Part shown: positions 26,722 to 35,292 of the stretch, in pieces
How the letters are laid out: every line of letters starts with the position of its first letter
Numbering within the stretch: the first letter of the stretch is position 1
Assembly: GCA_949299395.1 (NCBI GenBank)
Contig: CASGAB010000001.1
Location: forward strand, 72,365-136,364
Length of the DNA stretch: 64,000 nucleotides
Reading direction: 5' to 3'
Source of the DNA: an uncultured bacterium
GTDB lineage: Bacteria; Bacillota_I; Bacilli_A; RFN20; CAG-826
Translations under genes and position numbers: made by a program
Notes under the pieces: generated by a model
Database searches by the model: none
What the model saw: the letters and a program-made list of their open reading frames with translations, nothing else
Told to the model about the DNA's origin: nothing

Positions 26722-28311
26722 ATGGAAAAGAAAAGATTTTATATAACAACTCCAATTTATTATCCATCAGGAAATGCTCATATTGGACATGCTTATTGCA
26801 CAACTTTATGTGATGTTTTTGCTCGTTATAAAAGAATGAGACACTTTGAAACTTTCTTTTTAACAGGTACTGATGAACACGGTTTAAAAATTGAAAAAAA
26901 TGCTAAGGCTGAAGGAAAAAACCCTCAAGAATATGTTGATGAAATAGTCGCTAAATTTAAAGATTTATGGAAAGTTATGGAAATTTCTAATGATGATTTT
27001 ATTAGAACAACCGATCCAAAACATATTAGTGTTATTCAAAAAGTTTTCTCTCACATGATTAAAAATGATGATGTATATTTAGGAAGTTATTCTGGATGGT
27101 ATTGTATTCCTTGCGAATCTTTTTGGACTGATACACAAGTTGGTGAAGAACATCTTTGTCCTGATTGTCATAGAGAAGTAGTAAAACAAGAAGAACCTTG
27201 CTTATTCTTTAAAACTAAAAAATATTTACCAGAGTTAACTGCATTCTTTGATAAAGATAAGAGTGTTTATCCTCTTGGAAGAAAAACTGAAATGGTTAAT
27301 AACTTTATTAAACCAGGTTTAGAAGATTTATGTGTTTCTAGAACTTCATTTTCTTGGGGTGTTCCAATTAATGAATATGAAGGACATGTCTCTTATGTTT
27401 GGGTTGATGCCTTATTTAACTATGTTTCAGCTTTAAATTATCTTCAAGAAGATGACTCCTTATTCCAAAAATTCTGGCAAAGCGAAGAAAGTGAAATAAT
27501 TCACGTTATTGGTGCGGACATCACTCGTTTCCATACAATTTATTGGCCTGAATTCTTAACATCAATGGGTTTAAGACTTCCAGATAGAGTATTTGTTCAT
27601 GGATTATTAATGATGAAAGATGGAAAAATGTCTAAATCAAAAGGAAACGTCGTATCCCCTTATCCATTAATTGAAAAATATGGTGTTGATGCTCTTAGAT
27701 ATTATTTAACTAGAGAAATTATTTTTGGTAATGATGGTCAATTTACTCCAGAACAATTCATTGATCGTATTAATATGGATTTAGTTAATAACTATGGAAA
27801 CTTAGTTTCTAGAACAGTTTCAATGATTGAAAAATATTTTGAAGGAATCATCCCTACATATATTAAAGATATTAATGAACAAGATCATGAAATTGATGAA
27901 CTTATTAAATTAACTATTTCTAAATATATTAATGAACTCGACGATTTAAAAATTACTGAAGGATTTATTGATGTAATGAATTTAGTTAGTAGAGCTAATA
28001 AATATATTGAAGAAACAACCCCATGGGTTTTAGCAAAAGATCCATCAAAAGAAGAAAATTTAAGATCAGTTATGGCTCATTTAGCAAGAGTCTTATTCGT
28101 TTCAACAAAATTATTAGAACCAGTTTTAGTTAATAAGACAAAAGAAGTTTATACTCAACTTGGTTTAACTATTGAAGAAGCTGATTTTAATAATATTGAA
28201 AATGAAAACTTATTAGATAACAAAAAAGTCGAAAAAGGTACAATTTTATTCCCTCGACTCGATGTTAATAAAGAAGTTGAATACGTTAAATCATTAATGG
28301 TTAGTAAATAA
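26722..28311 (+). CDS. metG: Methionyl-tRNA synthetase, short form
   Basis: Class I synthetase charging tRNA-Met. The HIGH motif is at residues 20-23 and KMSKS near 301-305. A zinc knuckle CIPCESFW...CPDC lies in the connective peptide. The 529-residue protein ends after the anticodon-binding helices and lacks the C-terminal tRNA-binding (Trbp111-like) domain found in the about 660-residue B. subtilis enzyme. GAGAG precedes the start and a compact terminator follows. No T-box is seen upstream. Confidence 0.95.
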   Translation: MEKKRFYITTPIYYPSGNAHIGHAYCTTLCDVFARYKRMRHFETFFLTGTDEHGLKIEKNAKAEGKNPQEYVDEIVAKFKDLWKVMEISNDDFIRTTDPKHISVIQKVFSHMIKNDDVYLGSYSGWYCIPCESFWTDTQVGEEHLCPDCHREVVKQEEPCLFFKTKKYLPELTAFFDKDKSVYPLGRKTEMVNNFIKPGLEDLCVSRTSFSWGVPINEYEGHVSYVWVDALFNYVSALNYLQEDDSLFQKFWQSEESEIIHVIGADITRFHTIYWPEFLTSMGLRLPDRVFVHGLLMMKDGKMSKSKGNVVSPYPLIEKYGVDALRYYLTREIIFGNDGQFTPEQFIDRINMDLVNNYGNLVSRTVSMIEKYFEGIIPTYIKDINEQDHEIDELIKLTISKYINELDDLKITEGFIDVMNLVSRANKYIEETTPWVLAKDPSKEENLRSVMAHLARVLFVSTKLLEPVLVNKTKEVYTQLGLTIEEADFNNIENENLLDNKKVEKGTILFPRLDVNKEVEYVKSLMVSK

Positions 28312-28312
28312 A

Positions 28313-28338
28313 AATGATGGCATTAAGCCATCTTTTTA
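28313..28338 (+). terminator. Terminator of metG
   Basis: GATGGC, ATTAA loop, GCCATC and a T-run, starting next to the metG stop codon. Confidence 0.8.
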
Positions 28339-28355
28339 TTAAGGATGGAAAAACA

Positions 28356-28361
28356 TATAAT
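28356..28361 (+). promoter_or_regulatory. -10 element giving a probable leaderless transcript
   Basis: Perfect TATAAT ending six nucleotides before the ATG at 28368. The normal 6-7 nt distance from -10 to the transcription start puts the first transcribed base on the start codon. No ribosome binding site is present. Confidence 0.55.
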
Positions 28362-28367
28362 TAAGTT

Positions 28368-28664
28368 ATGGAAAAATTTGATTTTAATTTACCTTTAGAC
28401 TTAACAAATATTAATGAAATTTTAGTTTCTTTTAATGATGAAGAAGTCATTTTTACTAAATTTAAAGTTTATGAAGAAATAATGACGCTTCAATTTTTAG
28501 AAAACGGCGGCGTTCAAATGGTAAAGGAATCGAGTTTTGTCGTTAAATTTCAAAATTTATATTTAGAAGTTTTAGAAGTTATCTATAAAGATAATAAAAT
28601 GACAGCCAAAGAATTTATTGATACAATTCATAGAGAAAATTTAATTAATCATAATTTTAAATAA
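28368..28664 (+). CDS. Hypothetical protein, 98 residues
   Basis: Family not recognised. A small acidic soluble protein with alternating strand-like hydrophobic stretches (EILVSFNDEEVIFTKFKVYE, MTLQFLENGG) and a C-terminal helix; no membrane segment, cysteine motif or signal peptide. The coding frame is supported by typical codon use, by a promoter placed right at the start, and by the rlmCD-like gene beginning 3 nt after its stop, so the two are cotranscribed. It might be an accessory of the RNA methylase or unrelated. Confidence 0.6.
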   Translation: MEKFDFNLPLDLTNINEILVSFNDEEVIFTKFKVYEEIMTLQFLENGGVQMVKESSFVVKFQNLYLEVLEVIYKDNKMTAKEFIDTIHRENLINHNFK

Positions 28665-28667
28665 GAT

Positions 28668-30005
28668 ATGCAAAAAGAATTAGTTCATGTTAAATGTGTA
28701 GATTTTACTTTTGATGGGCAAGGCCTAGCAAAAGATAACAATAAAAGGACCTATTTTGTTCCTTCTCTTTTAATTGATGAAGAAGCAGATATTGAGGTTT
28801 TATATCATAAAAAAGATTATGATATTGGAAAAATAAAGAAATTAACAAAATTATCTGAATATAGAATTAATCCTAAATGTCCATGTGCAACTGCTTGTGG
28901 AGGATGTTGCTTTCAAAACTTATCTTACGAAAAAGAACTAGAATATAAAAGAAAAGTTGCGATAAATACATTAAAAGGTATTGCTAAAATTGATGTAAAA
29001 AACCCATCAATTGTTGGAATGGAAGATCCATATTATTATCGCAATAAAATTCAAATTCCTTTTGGCTATGATAAGCAAAAAAGATTAGTTTATGGTTTCT
29101 ATAAATTTAAATCTCACGATATTGTCCCAATTACTGAATGCGTCATAGAAAGTAAAGAACACGTTTCAATATTAAAAAATATTAAAGATTTAATGCTTTC
29201 TATGAAAATTACTCCTTATGATGAAGATAAGGATGAAGGCATTTTAAGACATGTTTTAATTCGTGTTGGTAAAGTTTCTCATGAAATAATGGTTGTTTTA
29301 ATTGTTAAAGAAAAACAATTTAAAAATAAAGGTGTCTTTGTTAAAGAATTAGTTAAGTTAAATCCTGAAATTACAACAGTTGTTTACAACTATAACGAAA
29401 GAAGAACGAATGTTATTTTGGGTGAAAAAGAAGAAGTCGCTTATGGGAGAGGATTTATTTTTGATTCACTTTTAGGAGTTAATTTTAAAATTTCTTCTAA
29501 ATCTTTTTATCAAGTTAATCATGATCAATGTGAAAAGCTTTATTCTTTAGGTATTTCAAAAGCTCATTTAACAAAAGATGATGAGATTTTAGATGCTTAT
29601 TGTGGAATTGGAACGATTGGTTTAATTGCTTCTAAATATGTAAAAAGCGTTTTAGGTGTAGAAATTGTTAAAGAAGCAATCCAAGATGCAAATGAAAACG
29701 CAAAATTAAACATCATCACTAATGCAAAATTTATTGTTAGCGATGCTAAAGATGTAATCTTAAAAAAAGCATATGACTGTGTATTTGTTGATCCTCCAAG
29801 AAAAGGATTAGATCCAAAGTTTTTAAAAGGAATTATGAATTCACATCCTAAAAAAATTATTTATATTTCATGTGATGTTTCTACGCTCGCTAGAGATTTA
29901 TTAACCTTAAAGAAAAATTATTCTATCGAAAGCATTGATTTTGTTGATATGTTCCCTAGAACTTTCCACGTTGAAACTGTCTGTGTTTTAAATTTAATAA
30001 GATAA
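28668..30005 (+). CDS. rlmCD: 23S rRNA (uracil-5-)-methyltransferase, RlmCD/RlmD family
   Basis: SAM-dependent methylase forming 5-methyluridine in 23S rRNA (in Firmicutes one enzyme, RlmCD, modifies two sites). An Fe-S cluster motif CPCATACGGCC lies near residues 70-80. The methylase domain has DAYCGIGTIGLIA, VFVDPPRKGLDP and the catalytic ISCDVSTLARDL cysteine. Length 445 residues is normal. A TRAM-like beta domain is at the N-terminus. Which uridines are modified cannot be told from sequence. No clear ribosome binding site; coupling to the upstream gene is likely. Confidence 0.88.
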   Translation: MQKELVHVKCVDFTFDGQGLAKDNNKRTYFVPSLLIDEEADIEVLYHKKDYDIGKIKKLTKLSEYRINPKCPCATACGGCCFQNLSYEKELEYKRKVAINTLKGIAKIDVKNPSIVGMEDPYYYRNKIQIPFGYDKQKRLVYGFYKFKSHDIVPITECVIESKEHVSILKNIKDLMLSMKITPYDEDKDEGILRHVLIRVGKVSHEIMVVLIVKEKQFKNKGVFVKELVKLNPEITTVVYNYNERRTNVILGEKEEVAYGRGFIFDSLLGVNFKISSKSFYQVNHDQCEKLYSLGISKAHLTKDDEILDAYCGIGTIGLIASKYVKSVLGVEIVKEAIQDANENAKLNIITNAKFIVSDAKDVILKKAYDCVFVDPPRKGLDPKFLKGIMNSHPKKIIYISCDVSTLARDLLTLKKNYSIESIDFVDMFPRTFHVETVCVLNLIR

Positions 30006-30018
30006 AAAGGAGATAACA

Positions 30019-30558
30019 ATGCAACATAAAGTTAAACTTACTGTTTTAAAAACCGAACTTTATAAGGATTTACAAAAAGAATATTGTTCAGATCCTAATG
30101 CAGGAGTTTGTCCTTTATATAAAGAGGGTCAAGAATTTATCTTCACTCGTTATAAAAATGAAGATACTTTTTGGACAATGGGTAAAGGAAGTCATTGTTC
30201 TGAAGCTTGGGATGCGATTTCTCGCTATATTTATACTGGTCTTCAAGGTGGTTCAATAATGAATGGTTGGATGCAAAAAGAAAATGAGATGATAGCATGT
30301 TGTAATGATGGAACTCGTCCAGTAATTTTTAAGATTGAAAGACTAGATTATTTAGCACTTTATTTAGAAAAAATTAAAGATAAAAAAGATGTTAAAAAAG
30401 TTATTACATTTTTAAAGAAAATAAATGATGTAAATGATGCAATTTATAACGAAGAAGGTAAATTTTTTGAAGTTTATGTACCTAAAAACTTTAATGAAAA
30501 AGTACTTAAATTTAAATTTATAAATTTTGATGAATATAAGATTAATAATATTGAATAA
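30019..30558 (+). CDS. TIGR04076 family protein
   Basis: Small protein of unknown function. The N-terminal two thirds match the TIGR04076 pattern: HKVKLTVLKTELYKDLQKEY, CPLYKEGQEF, then FWTMGKGSHCSEAWDAISRYIYTGLQGG and ENEMIACCNDGTRPVIFKIE, with conserved cysteines. It has an extra charged C-terminal region of about 60 residues. AAAGGAG precedes the start. It is followed after 14 nt by a MazG-like gene in the same operon. No enzymatic role is known to me. Confidence 0.75.
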   Translation: MQHKVKLTVLKTELYKDLQKEYCSDPNAGVCPLYKEGQEFIFTRYKNEDTFWTMGKGSHCSEAWDAISRYIYTGLQGGSIMNGWMQKENEMIACCNDGTRPVIFKIERLDYLALYLEKIKDKKDVKKVITFLKKINDVNDAIYNEEGKFFEVYVPKNFNEKVLKFKFINFDEYKINNIE

Positions 30559-30572
30559 AAGGAGAAGTAAAA

Positions 30573-30896
30573 ATGATTAAAGAAGGAACAGTTAAAAGAA
30601 TTAAAAAATTTTCAGATGATAGAAATTTTAATCAATTTCATTCTCCTGCAAATTTAGCTAAATCTATTTCTATTGAAGCTAACGAACTTTTAGAATGCTT
30701 TCAATGGGATGAAGTTAATTATGATTTAAGTGAAGTTAAAGATGAAATTGCTGATGTTAGTGTATATATCGTTGATTTATGTTTGAAACTTGGACTCGAT
30801 TTAGACGAAATTATCAATAAAAAAATGGATAAAAACGAAGCTAAATATCCTGTTGAAAAAGCATATGGTAAAGCAACCAAATATACAAAACTATAA
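30573..30896 (+). CDS. MazG-like nucleotide pyrophosphohydrolase
   Basis: All-helical NTP pyrophosphohydrolase, 107 residues. The pattern SIEANELLECFQWDE followed by DEIADVSVYIVDLC supplies the ExxE/ExxD metal-binding residues of the MazG/dCTPase (RS21-C6-like) group. Such enzymes remove non-canonical or excess dNTPs, typically dCTP analogues. AAGGAG precedes the start. It is last in the operon with the rRNA methylase and the TIGR04076 gene. Confidence 0.85.
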   Translation: MIKEGTVKRIKKFSDDRNFNQFHSPANLAKSISIEANELLECFQWDEVNYDLSEVKDEIADVSVYIVDLCLKLGLDLDEIINKKMDKNEAKYPVEKAYGKATKYTKL

Positions 30897-31026
30897 AAAT
30901 TTATCTTCTTGCTTGTCAAAATTGTAAATTAGACTTAACATTATTAATAAGTTACAAAGCAATATAGTTATTCTCTTTTGTTTTAATTTTTAAAACACTA
31001 TATTGTCTAATATTTTTCTCCTTTAT

Positions 31027-31058
31027 AACCGGATGTTTTTAATATCCGGTTTTATTTT
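31027..31058 (+). terminator. Terminator downstream of the MazG-like gene
   Basis: AACCGGAT, loop, ATCCGGTT and a T-rich tail. It lies about 130 nt after the stop codon. Confidence 0.8.
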
Positions 31059-31138
31059 ATTTATTAAATAGCATTATTAAAAAACTTAAATAATAATCTA
31101 TAATAATTATAAATAATCTTTTAGGAGACAAAACAATA

Positions 31139-33184
31139 ATGAAAAAAGAGTATGAATCACTATTTACCCCTTGGAAAATAGGAAATGTAACTATTAAAAA
31201 TAGAATAGTTCTTTGTCCAATGGGTGGAACTTCCCTTTTTGGTTGGATGAAACCAAATAATTTTGACAAAAAATCAGCAGAATTTTTCTTAGAAAGAGCA
31301 AGAAATAATGTTGGTCTTCTCATTCCTGGAATTGCTCCATTAAGAGATACAATTTTAGGAAAATGGCTCTACCAAAATAAGAAAATGTTCGATGAATTAA
31401 AGATCTATATGGATGAAATCCATAAAACTGGAGCAAAATTATTCGTTCAACTTACAGCTGGATTTGGTAGAAGTTTTGCTATTACAGAAAGTTTAAAAAT
31501 TTTTGAAAAACAAAAATGGTTAGGCAAATTATGTAAACCAATTATTGATACATCATATCTTTTAGCTTCACCTAGTGAATTACCATCAAGATGGGATCCA
31601 AGTATTACTTGTAGAGCTTTAACAGTTGATGAAATTAAAGAAATTGTCGAAGCATATGCTAAAACTTCAAAAATGTTAATGGATGCTGGAGTTGATGGTG
31701 TTGAAGTTCATGCTGTTCACGAAGGTTATTTATTAGATCAATTTACATTAAACTATACAAACCATAGAACCGATGACTATGGTGGAAGTTTTGAAAATAG
31801 ATATCGTTTCCCAGTCGAAGTTGTTACTGCAATTAAAGAAAGATGTGGAAAAGACTTCCCTGTTTCATTAAGATTCTCGGTCATTTCAAAAACAAAAGGC
31901 TTTGATCATGGTGCTCTTCCTGAAGAAGGGGACAAATATGATGAAGTCGGTAGAAATTTAGAAGAAGGTTTAAAAGCTGCTAAATATTTACAAGACGCAG
32001 GTTATGACATGTTAAACTGCGATAATGGTACATACGATGCTTGGTATTGGGCACATCCACCAGTATATATGCCTTATAACTGTAACTTAGAAGATGTCGC
32101 AGCATTAAAGAAAGTTGTTGATATTCCTTTAGTTTGTGCAGGTAAAATGACTTTAGACGTTGCTGCTGAAGCAATTGAAAAAGGAAAAATTGATGGCATG
32201 GGTGTTGCAAGACAATTCCTTACCGATGGCAAGTGGGTTACAAAAGTTTTAGAAGATAGAATTGAAGATATTATGCCTTGTATTCATTGCCATAATGCAT
32301 GTTTCACTTTTGCTCATTATAAAGGTGTTGCTAATGATCAAGCATTTAGCGATGTTTCTCATATGGCAAGATGTGCATTAAATCCTGAAACTATGAATAA
32401 CGGATATTACATCGAAAGAGCTGCTCATCCTAAACACATTGCTATTATCGGTGGTGGTATTGGTGGTATGGAAACCGCTAGAGTTGCTACTTTAAGAGGT
32501 CATAAGTGTACTATTTATGAAATGAGTGACCATTTAGGTGGTGTTTTCTGTGAAGCTTCTAACTTTGATTTCAAAGAAGATGATAAACGTTTAATTAAAT
32601 GGTATGAAAGACAAATGGAAACTTTAGGCGTTGAAATTAAATTAAATACCGAAGTTAAAGATGTCAAAGAATTAAAAGAAGATAAAGCAGTTATTGCTAC
32701 TGGTGCAAAAGCTAAAGTTTTACCTGTTCCAGGTGCTGAAAAAGCTATTAGCGCATTAGATTATCTTAGAAATAAAGACCAAGTTGGTAATAAAGTTGTA
32801 ATTATCGGCGGCGGTTTAACAGGTTGTGAAATCGGTTATGACTTATCATTAAGAGGAAAAGAAGTTGTTATTATTGAACAACAACAAGATTTAATGTGTG
32901 TTAGAGGTTTATGTTTAGCTAACTCTTCATATTTAAGAGATTATTTCAAATTACATAATACTGAAGTCCATTTAGATAGCAGTGTTAAAGAAATTGGTGA
33001 TGGAAATGTTGTTTTAACTGATATTAGAGGAAACCAATTCACTATTGATTGCGATACAGTTATCACATCAATTGGATATGATTCAAATCCATTAGCAAAC
33101 GGCTTATTAGTTGGGGACGCAAATAAAGTTGGCAACTTAAGACATGTTATTTGGAGAGCTTATAAAGTAGCTATGGGCTTATAG
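31139..33184 (+). CDS. Old-yellow-enzyme-family FAD/FMN/Fe-S enoate reductase
   Basis: Multidomain reductase of the 2,4-dienoyl-CoA reductase/BaiH/enoate reductase type, 681 residues. The N-terminal TIM barrel (LFTPWKIGNVTIKNRIV; VEVHAVHEGYLLDQF; NYTNHRTDDYGGSFENRYRF) binds FMN. The cysteines in CIHCHNACF plus a later cysteine suit a 4Fe-4S cluster. Two dinucleotide folds follow (IIGGGIGGMETARVA; IIGGGLTGCEIGYDL) for FAD and NAD(P)H. Such enzymes reduce activated C=C bonds. It begins an operon with both aconitase-X subunits, suggesting reduction of the alkene that the dehydratase makes. Confidence 0.85.
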   Translation: MKKEYESLFTPWKIGNVTIKNRIVLCPMGGTSLFGWMKPNNFDKKSAEFFLERARNNVGLLIPGIAPLRDTILGKWLYQNKKMFDELKIYMDEIHKTGAKLFVQLTAGFGRSFAITESLKIFEKQKWLGKLCKPIIDTSYLLASPSELPSRWDPSITCRALTVDEIKEIVEAYAKTSKMLMDAGVDGVEVHAVHEGYLLDQFTLNYTNHRTDDYGGSFENRYRFPVEVVTAIKERCGKDFPVSLRFSVISKTKGFDHGALPEEGDKYDEVGRNLEEGLKAAKYLQDAGYDMLNCDNGTYDAWYWAHPPVYMPYNCNLEDVAALKKVVDIPLVCAGKMTLDVAAEAIEKGKIDGMGVARQFLTDGKWVTKVLEDRIEDIMPCIHCHNACFTFAHYKGVANDQAFSDVSHMARCALNPETMNNGYYIERAAHPKHIAIIGGGIGGMETARVATLRGHKCTIYEMSDHLGGVFCEASNFDFKEDDKRLIKWYERQMETLGVEIKLNTEVKDVKELKEDKAVIATGAKAKVLPVPGAEKAISALDYLRNKDQVGNKVVIIGGGLTGCEIGYDLSLRGKEVVIIEQQQDLMCVRGLCLANSSYLRDYFKLHNTEVHLDSSVKEIGDGNVVLTDIRGNQFTIDCDTVITSIGYDSNPLANGLLVGDANKVGNLRHVIWRAYKVAMGL

Positions 33185-33193
33185 GGAGTTTAT

Positions 33194-34483
33194 ATGATTG
33201 ACTATAAAATGGAATTAACCCAAGAACAAATTGAGATATTAGAAGGCAAAAAAGGTGATACATTAAGAAAAATGATGGAAACTCTTGTTCTTTTTGGCGA
33301 TATCTTTGGTGCAAAAAGAATGGTTCCTGTTACACACAAGACTGGTCATTTAGTTACATCTTTTGGTATTCCTCTTTTAAGACCTTTATATCAAACAATG
33401 GATGAAATTAATAACGAAGGTTTAAAAGCTGAAGGTGGATTTACTGTTGACCCAGCTCCAGTTGATTATGAAAACGTAAAATGTAATGTTATTGAAAAAT
33501 TAGTTTTCAATAAGATTCTTTATGGAAAGCAAGCTCAATATACTGAACAAATGCTTAAAGCTGGTTTAGTTGACAAAGATTCTTTCTCTTGCACATGTTA
33601 TTTAGAAGAATGTGGAAACAGACCTAAAAAAGGCGACATTCTTTCTTGGGCAGAATCTAGTGCTGTTGTTTTTGCTAACTCTGTTTTAGGTGCAAGATGT
33701 AATAGGAATTCAGGCATGCTTGATTTATTTGGTTCAATTATCGGTTATGTTCCTGAATTTGGATTGCTTTTAGATGAAAATAGAAAAGCAACATGGGTAG
33801 TAGAAGTTAAAACTACAAAAGTTCCTGAAGCTCAAATTTTAGGTTCAGCAATTGGTATGAAGGTTATGGAAGATGTGCCTTATATTGTTGGATTAGATAA
33901 ATTCATTGGGTGTGAAATTGATCACGAAAATGAAGCATATTTAAAAGATATGGGCGCTGCTAGTGCATCAAATGGTGCGGTTGGTTTATTCCATGTTGAA
34001 AATTTAACTCCTGAAGCAAAAGAATTAGGAGATAAATTGATTGTTCCAAATGCAAAACGCTATATTATTGATGATACGGAGTTAGATAGAGTTTATAAAT
34101 CATATCCAAATATGTGGAAAACTAAAGATGCAGGCCCAGAAATTACATTTATTGGCTGCCCACATTTAACTTATTATCAATTAAAGAAGTGGTGCGAAGA
34201 TATTATTACTTCATTAAAGACAAATAATAAAAGGAAAGTTAATGGTCAGGTTATTTTAACCTCTGCCCCAAAAGTTAAGGCTAAATTTATTGCTGAAAAC
34301 AAAGAATTATATGAAGTGGCAACAAAATTTGGTGTTAGACTTTCTTCAATTTGTCCACTCATGTATACAAATAATCCATTAGTTCATGGAAAAGCGATTT
34401 TAACTAATTCCAATAAGTTAAGAACTTATTCAATGGCTAGATATTTTAAAGATGAAGAAATTTTATCTTTAATTACTAAATAG
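33194..34483 (+). CDS. Aconitase X large (catalytic) subunit
   Basis: Fe-S hydro-lyase of the AcnX (DUF521) family, 429 residues. LTQEQIEILEGKKGDTLRKM and GDIFGAKRMVPVTHKTGH at the N-terminus, SWAESSAVVFANSVLGARCNR and the IGCPHLTYYQL segment are family landmarks, with conserved cysteines for the cluster. Known members are cis-3-hydroxy-L-proline dehydratase (bacteria) and phosphomevalonate dehydratase (archaea). The small swivel subunit follows 15 nt later, so this is the split form. The adjacent flavin reductase implies a dehydrate-then-reduce route; substrate unknown. Confidence 0.85.
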   Translation: MIDYKMELTQEQIEILEGKKGDTLRKMMETLVLFGDIFGAKRMVPVTHKTGHLVTSFGIPLLRPLYQTMDEINNEGLKAEGGFTVDPAPVDYENVKCNVIEKLVFNKILYGKQAQYTEQMLKAGLVDKDSFSCTCYLEECGNRPKKGDILSWAESSAVVFANSVLGARCNRNSGMLDLFGSIIGYVPEFGLLLDENRKATWVVEVKTTKVPEAQILGSAIGMKVMEDVPYIVGLDKFIGCEIDHENEAYLKDMGAASASNGAVGLFHVENLTPEAKELGDKLIVPNAKRYIIDDTELDRVYKSYPNMWKTKDAGPEITFIGCPHLTYYQLKKWCEDIITSLKTNNKRKVNGQVILTSAPKVKAKFIAENKELYEVATKFGVRLSSICPLMYTNNPLVHGKAILTNSNKLRTYSMARYFKDEEILSLITK

Positions 34484-34498
34484 GAAGGAGGAAGAAAA

Positions 34499-34942
34499 AT
34501 GAAAACTTTTACAGGTAGAGTTATCGCAAAAGGTAATTTTAAAGGCGAAGCATGTGTATCTCATCAAGGTTTTAATACTCTTGCTTCTTTCCAAAAATCA
34601 GCTTTAATGAAAAAGAAAACAGTTACTGTTAGTGATCAAAACAACAAAGATTTATTTGGTCTTGATATTACAGGCAAAATTTTATGTTTACCAATTACCA
34701 TTGGTTCAACAACCGGTGGATTAGTTATTCAAACTGTTTGTGATATGGGAATTAACCCTGCTGCATTCCTTTTTAGTGAAGAGATTGACTCTTTAGCAGC
34801 TAGCGGAATTGTTTTAGCGAAGGTTTGGCAAAATTCTCCTATTATTTGTGTTGATAAATTAGGAAAAGAATTTTTAGAAACAGTCAAAACTGGCGATAAG
34901 CTAGAAATTAAAGAAGAAGGAACAGTTATTCTTTTAGACTAA
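34499..34942 (+). CDS. Aconitase X swivel-domain (small) subunit
   Basis: 147-residue partner of the AcnX large subunit (DUF126). It starts with a beta-rich GRVIAKGNFKGEACVS segment typical of the swivel fold, contains DITGKILCLPITIGSTTGG with the family's P..GSTTG loop, and ends in a short beta extension. GGAGG lies eight nucleotides before the ATG. It completes the OYE-AcnX operon, which then terminates. Confidence 0.85.
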   Translation: MKTFTGRVIAKGNFKGEACVSHQGFNTLASFQKSALMKKKTVTVSDQNNKDLFGLDITGKILCLPITIGSTTGGLVIQTVCDMGINPAAFLFSEEIDSLAASGIVLAKVWQNSPIICVDKLGKEFLETVKTGDKLEIKEEGTVILLD

Positions 34943-34958
34943 TTAGAACTGAAGCAAT

Positions 34959-34987
34959 AAAAAAAGTGAGTCCAACTCACTTTTTTA
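34959..34987 (+). terminator. Terminator of the OYE-aconitase X operon
   Basis: AAAAAGTGAGT, short loop, ACTCACTTTTTT. Confidence 0.9.
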
Positions 34988-35051
34988 TTTTAGATTTTTT
35001 GAATTAATAAAGGAATTAAATAAGATAAAGAAATATTTTATTCTTAATGTT

Positions 35052-35190
35052 TACAGCCTGTATAGTTTGATAAACATGATTAAAATTTCTGCCAGGCCAT
35101 ATAAATAAAATAATTAAGGGTGGGCCTTAATTATTTTATTTAAAAGGATTATCCCTCCCTGTTTATCTATTTATATATAAACATGCTGCG
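35052..35190. ncRNA. Unassigned structured element, possible non-coding RNA
   Basis: This 300-base gap between convergent genes holds a perfect 18-bp inverted repeat: TAAATAAAATAATTAAGG (35102-35119), loop GTGGG, CCTTAATTATTTTATTTA (35125-35142). Outer elements can pair too: GATAAAC (35069-35075) with GTTTATC (35161-35167), and CAGC near 35054 with GCTG near 35185. An alternative AGGCC (35094-35098) / GGCCT (35123-35127) helix competes with the central stem. A rod with bulges resembles 6S-like RNAs in shape, but no family is recognised and strand is uncertain. The T-run expected of a terminator is absent. Confidence 0.4.
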
Positions 35191-35292
35191 AGATGAAAAA
35201 ATTTACACATAATATTGAAAAAAAATTATAAAAATTAAAATTTGTATTTCGATTTTACGATATTTTGAAAAGTTAGATTTCAAATGAAACTT

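Noticed and set aside
33194-34942. Classical aconitase (acnA/acnB) or isopropylmalate isomerase
   Set aside because: The large and small subunits match the DUF521/DUF126 aconitase X pattern; the LeuC/LeuD and AcnA motifs are missing.
35102-35142. Ordinary bidirectional terminator
   Set aside because: The stem is mostly A/T with no T-run after it, the upstream operon already has a terminator at 34959-34987, and flanking complementary arms extend the structure.
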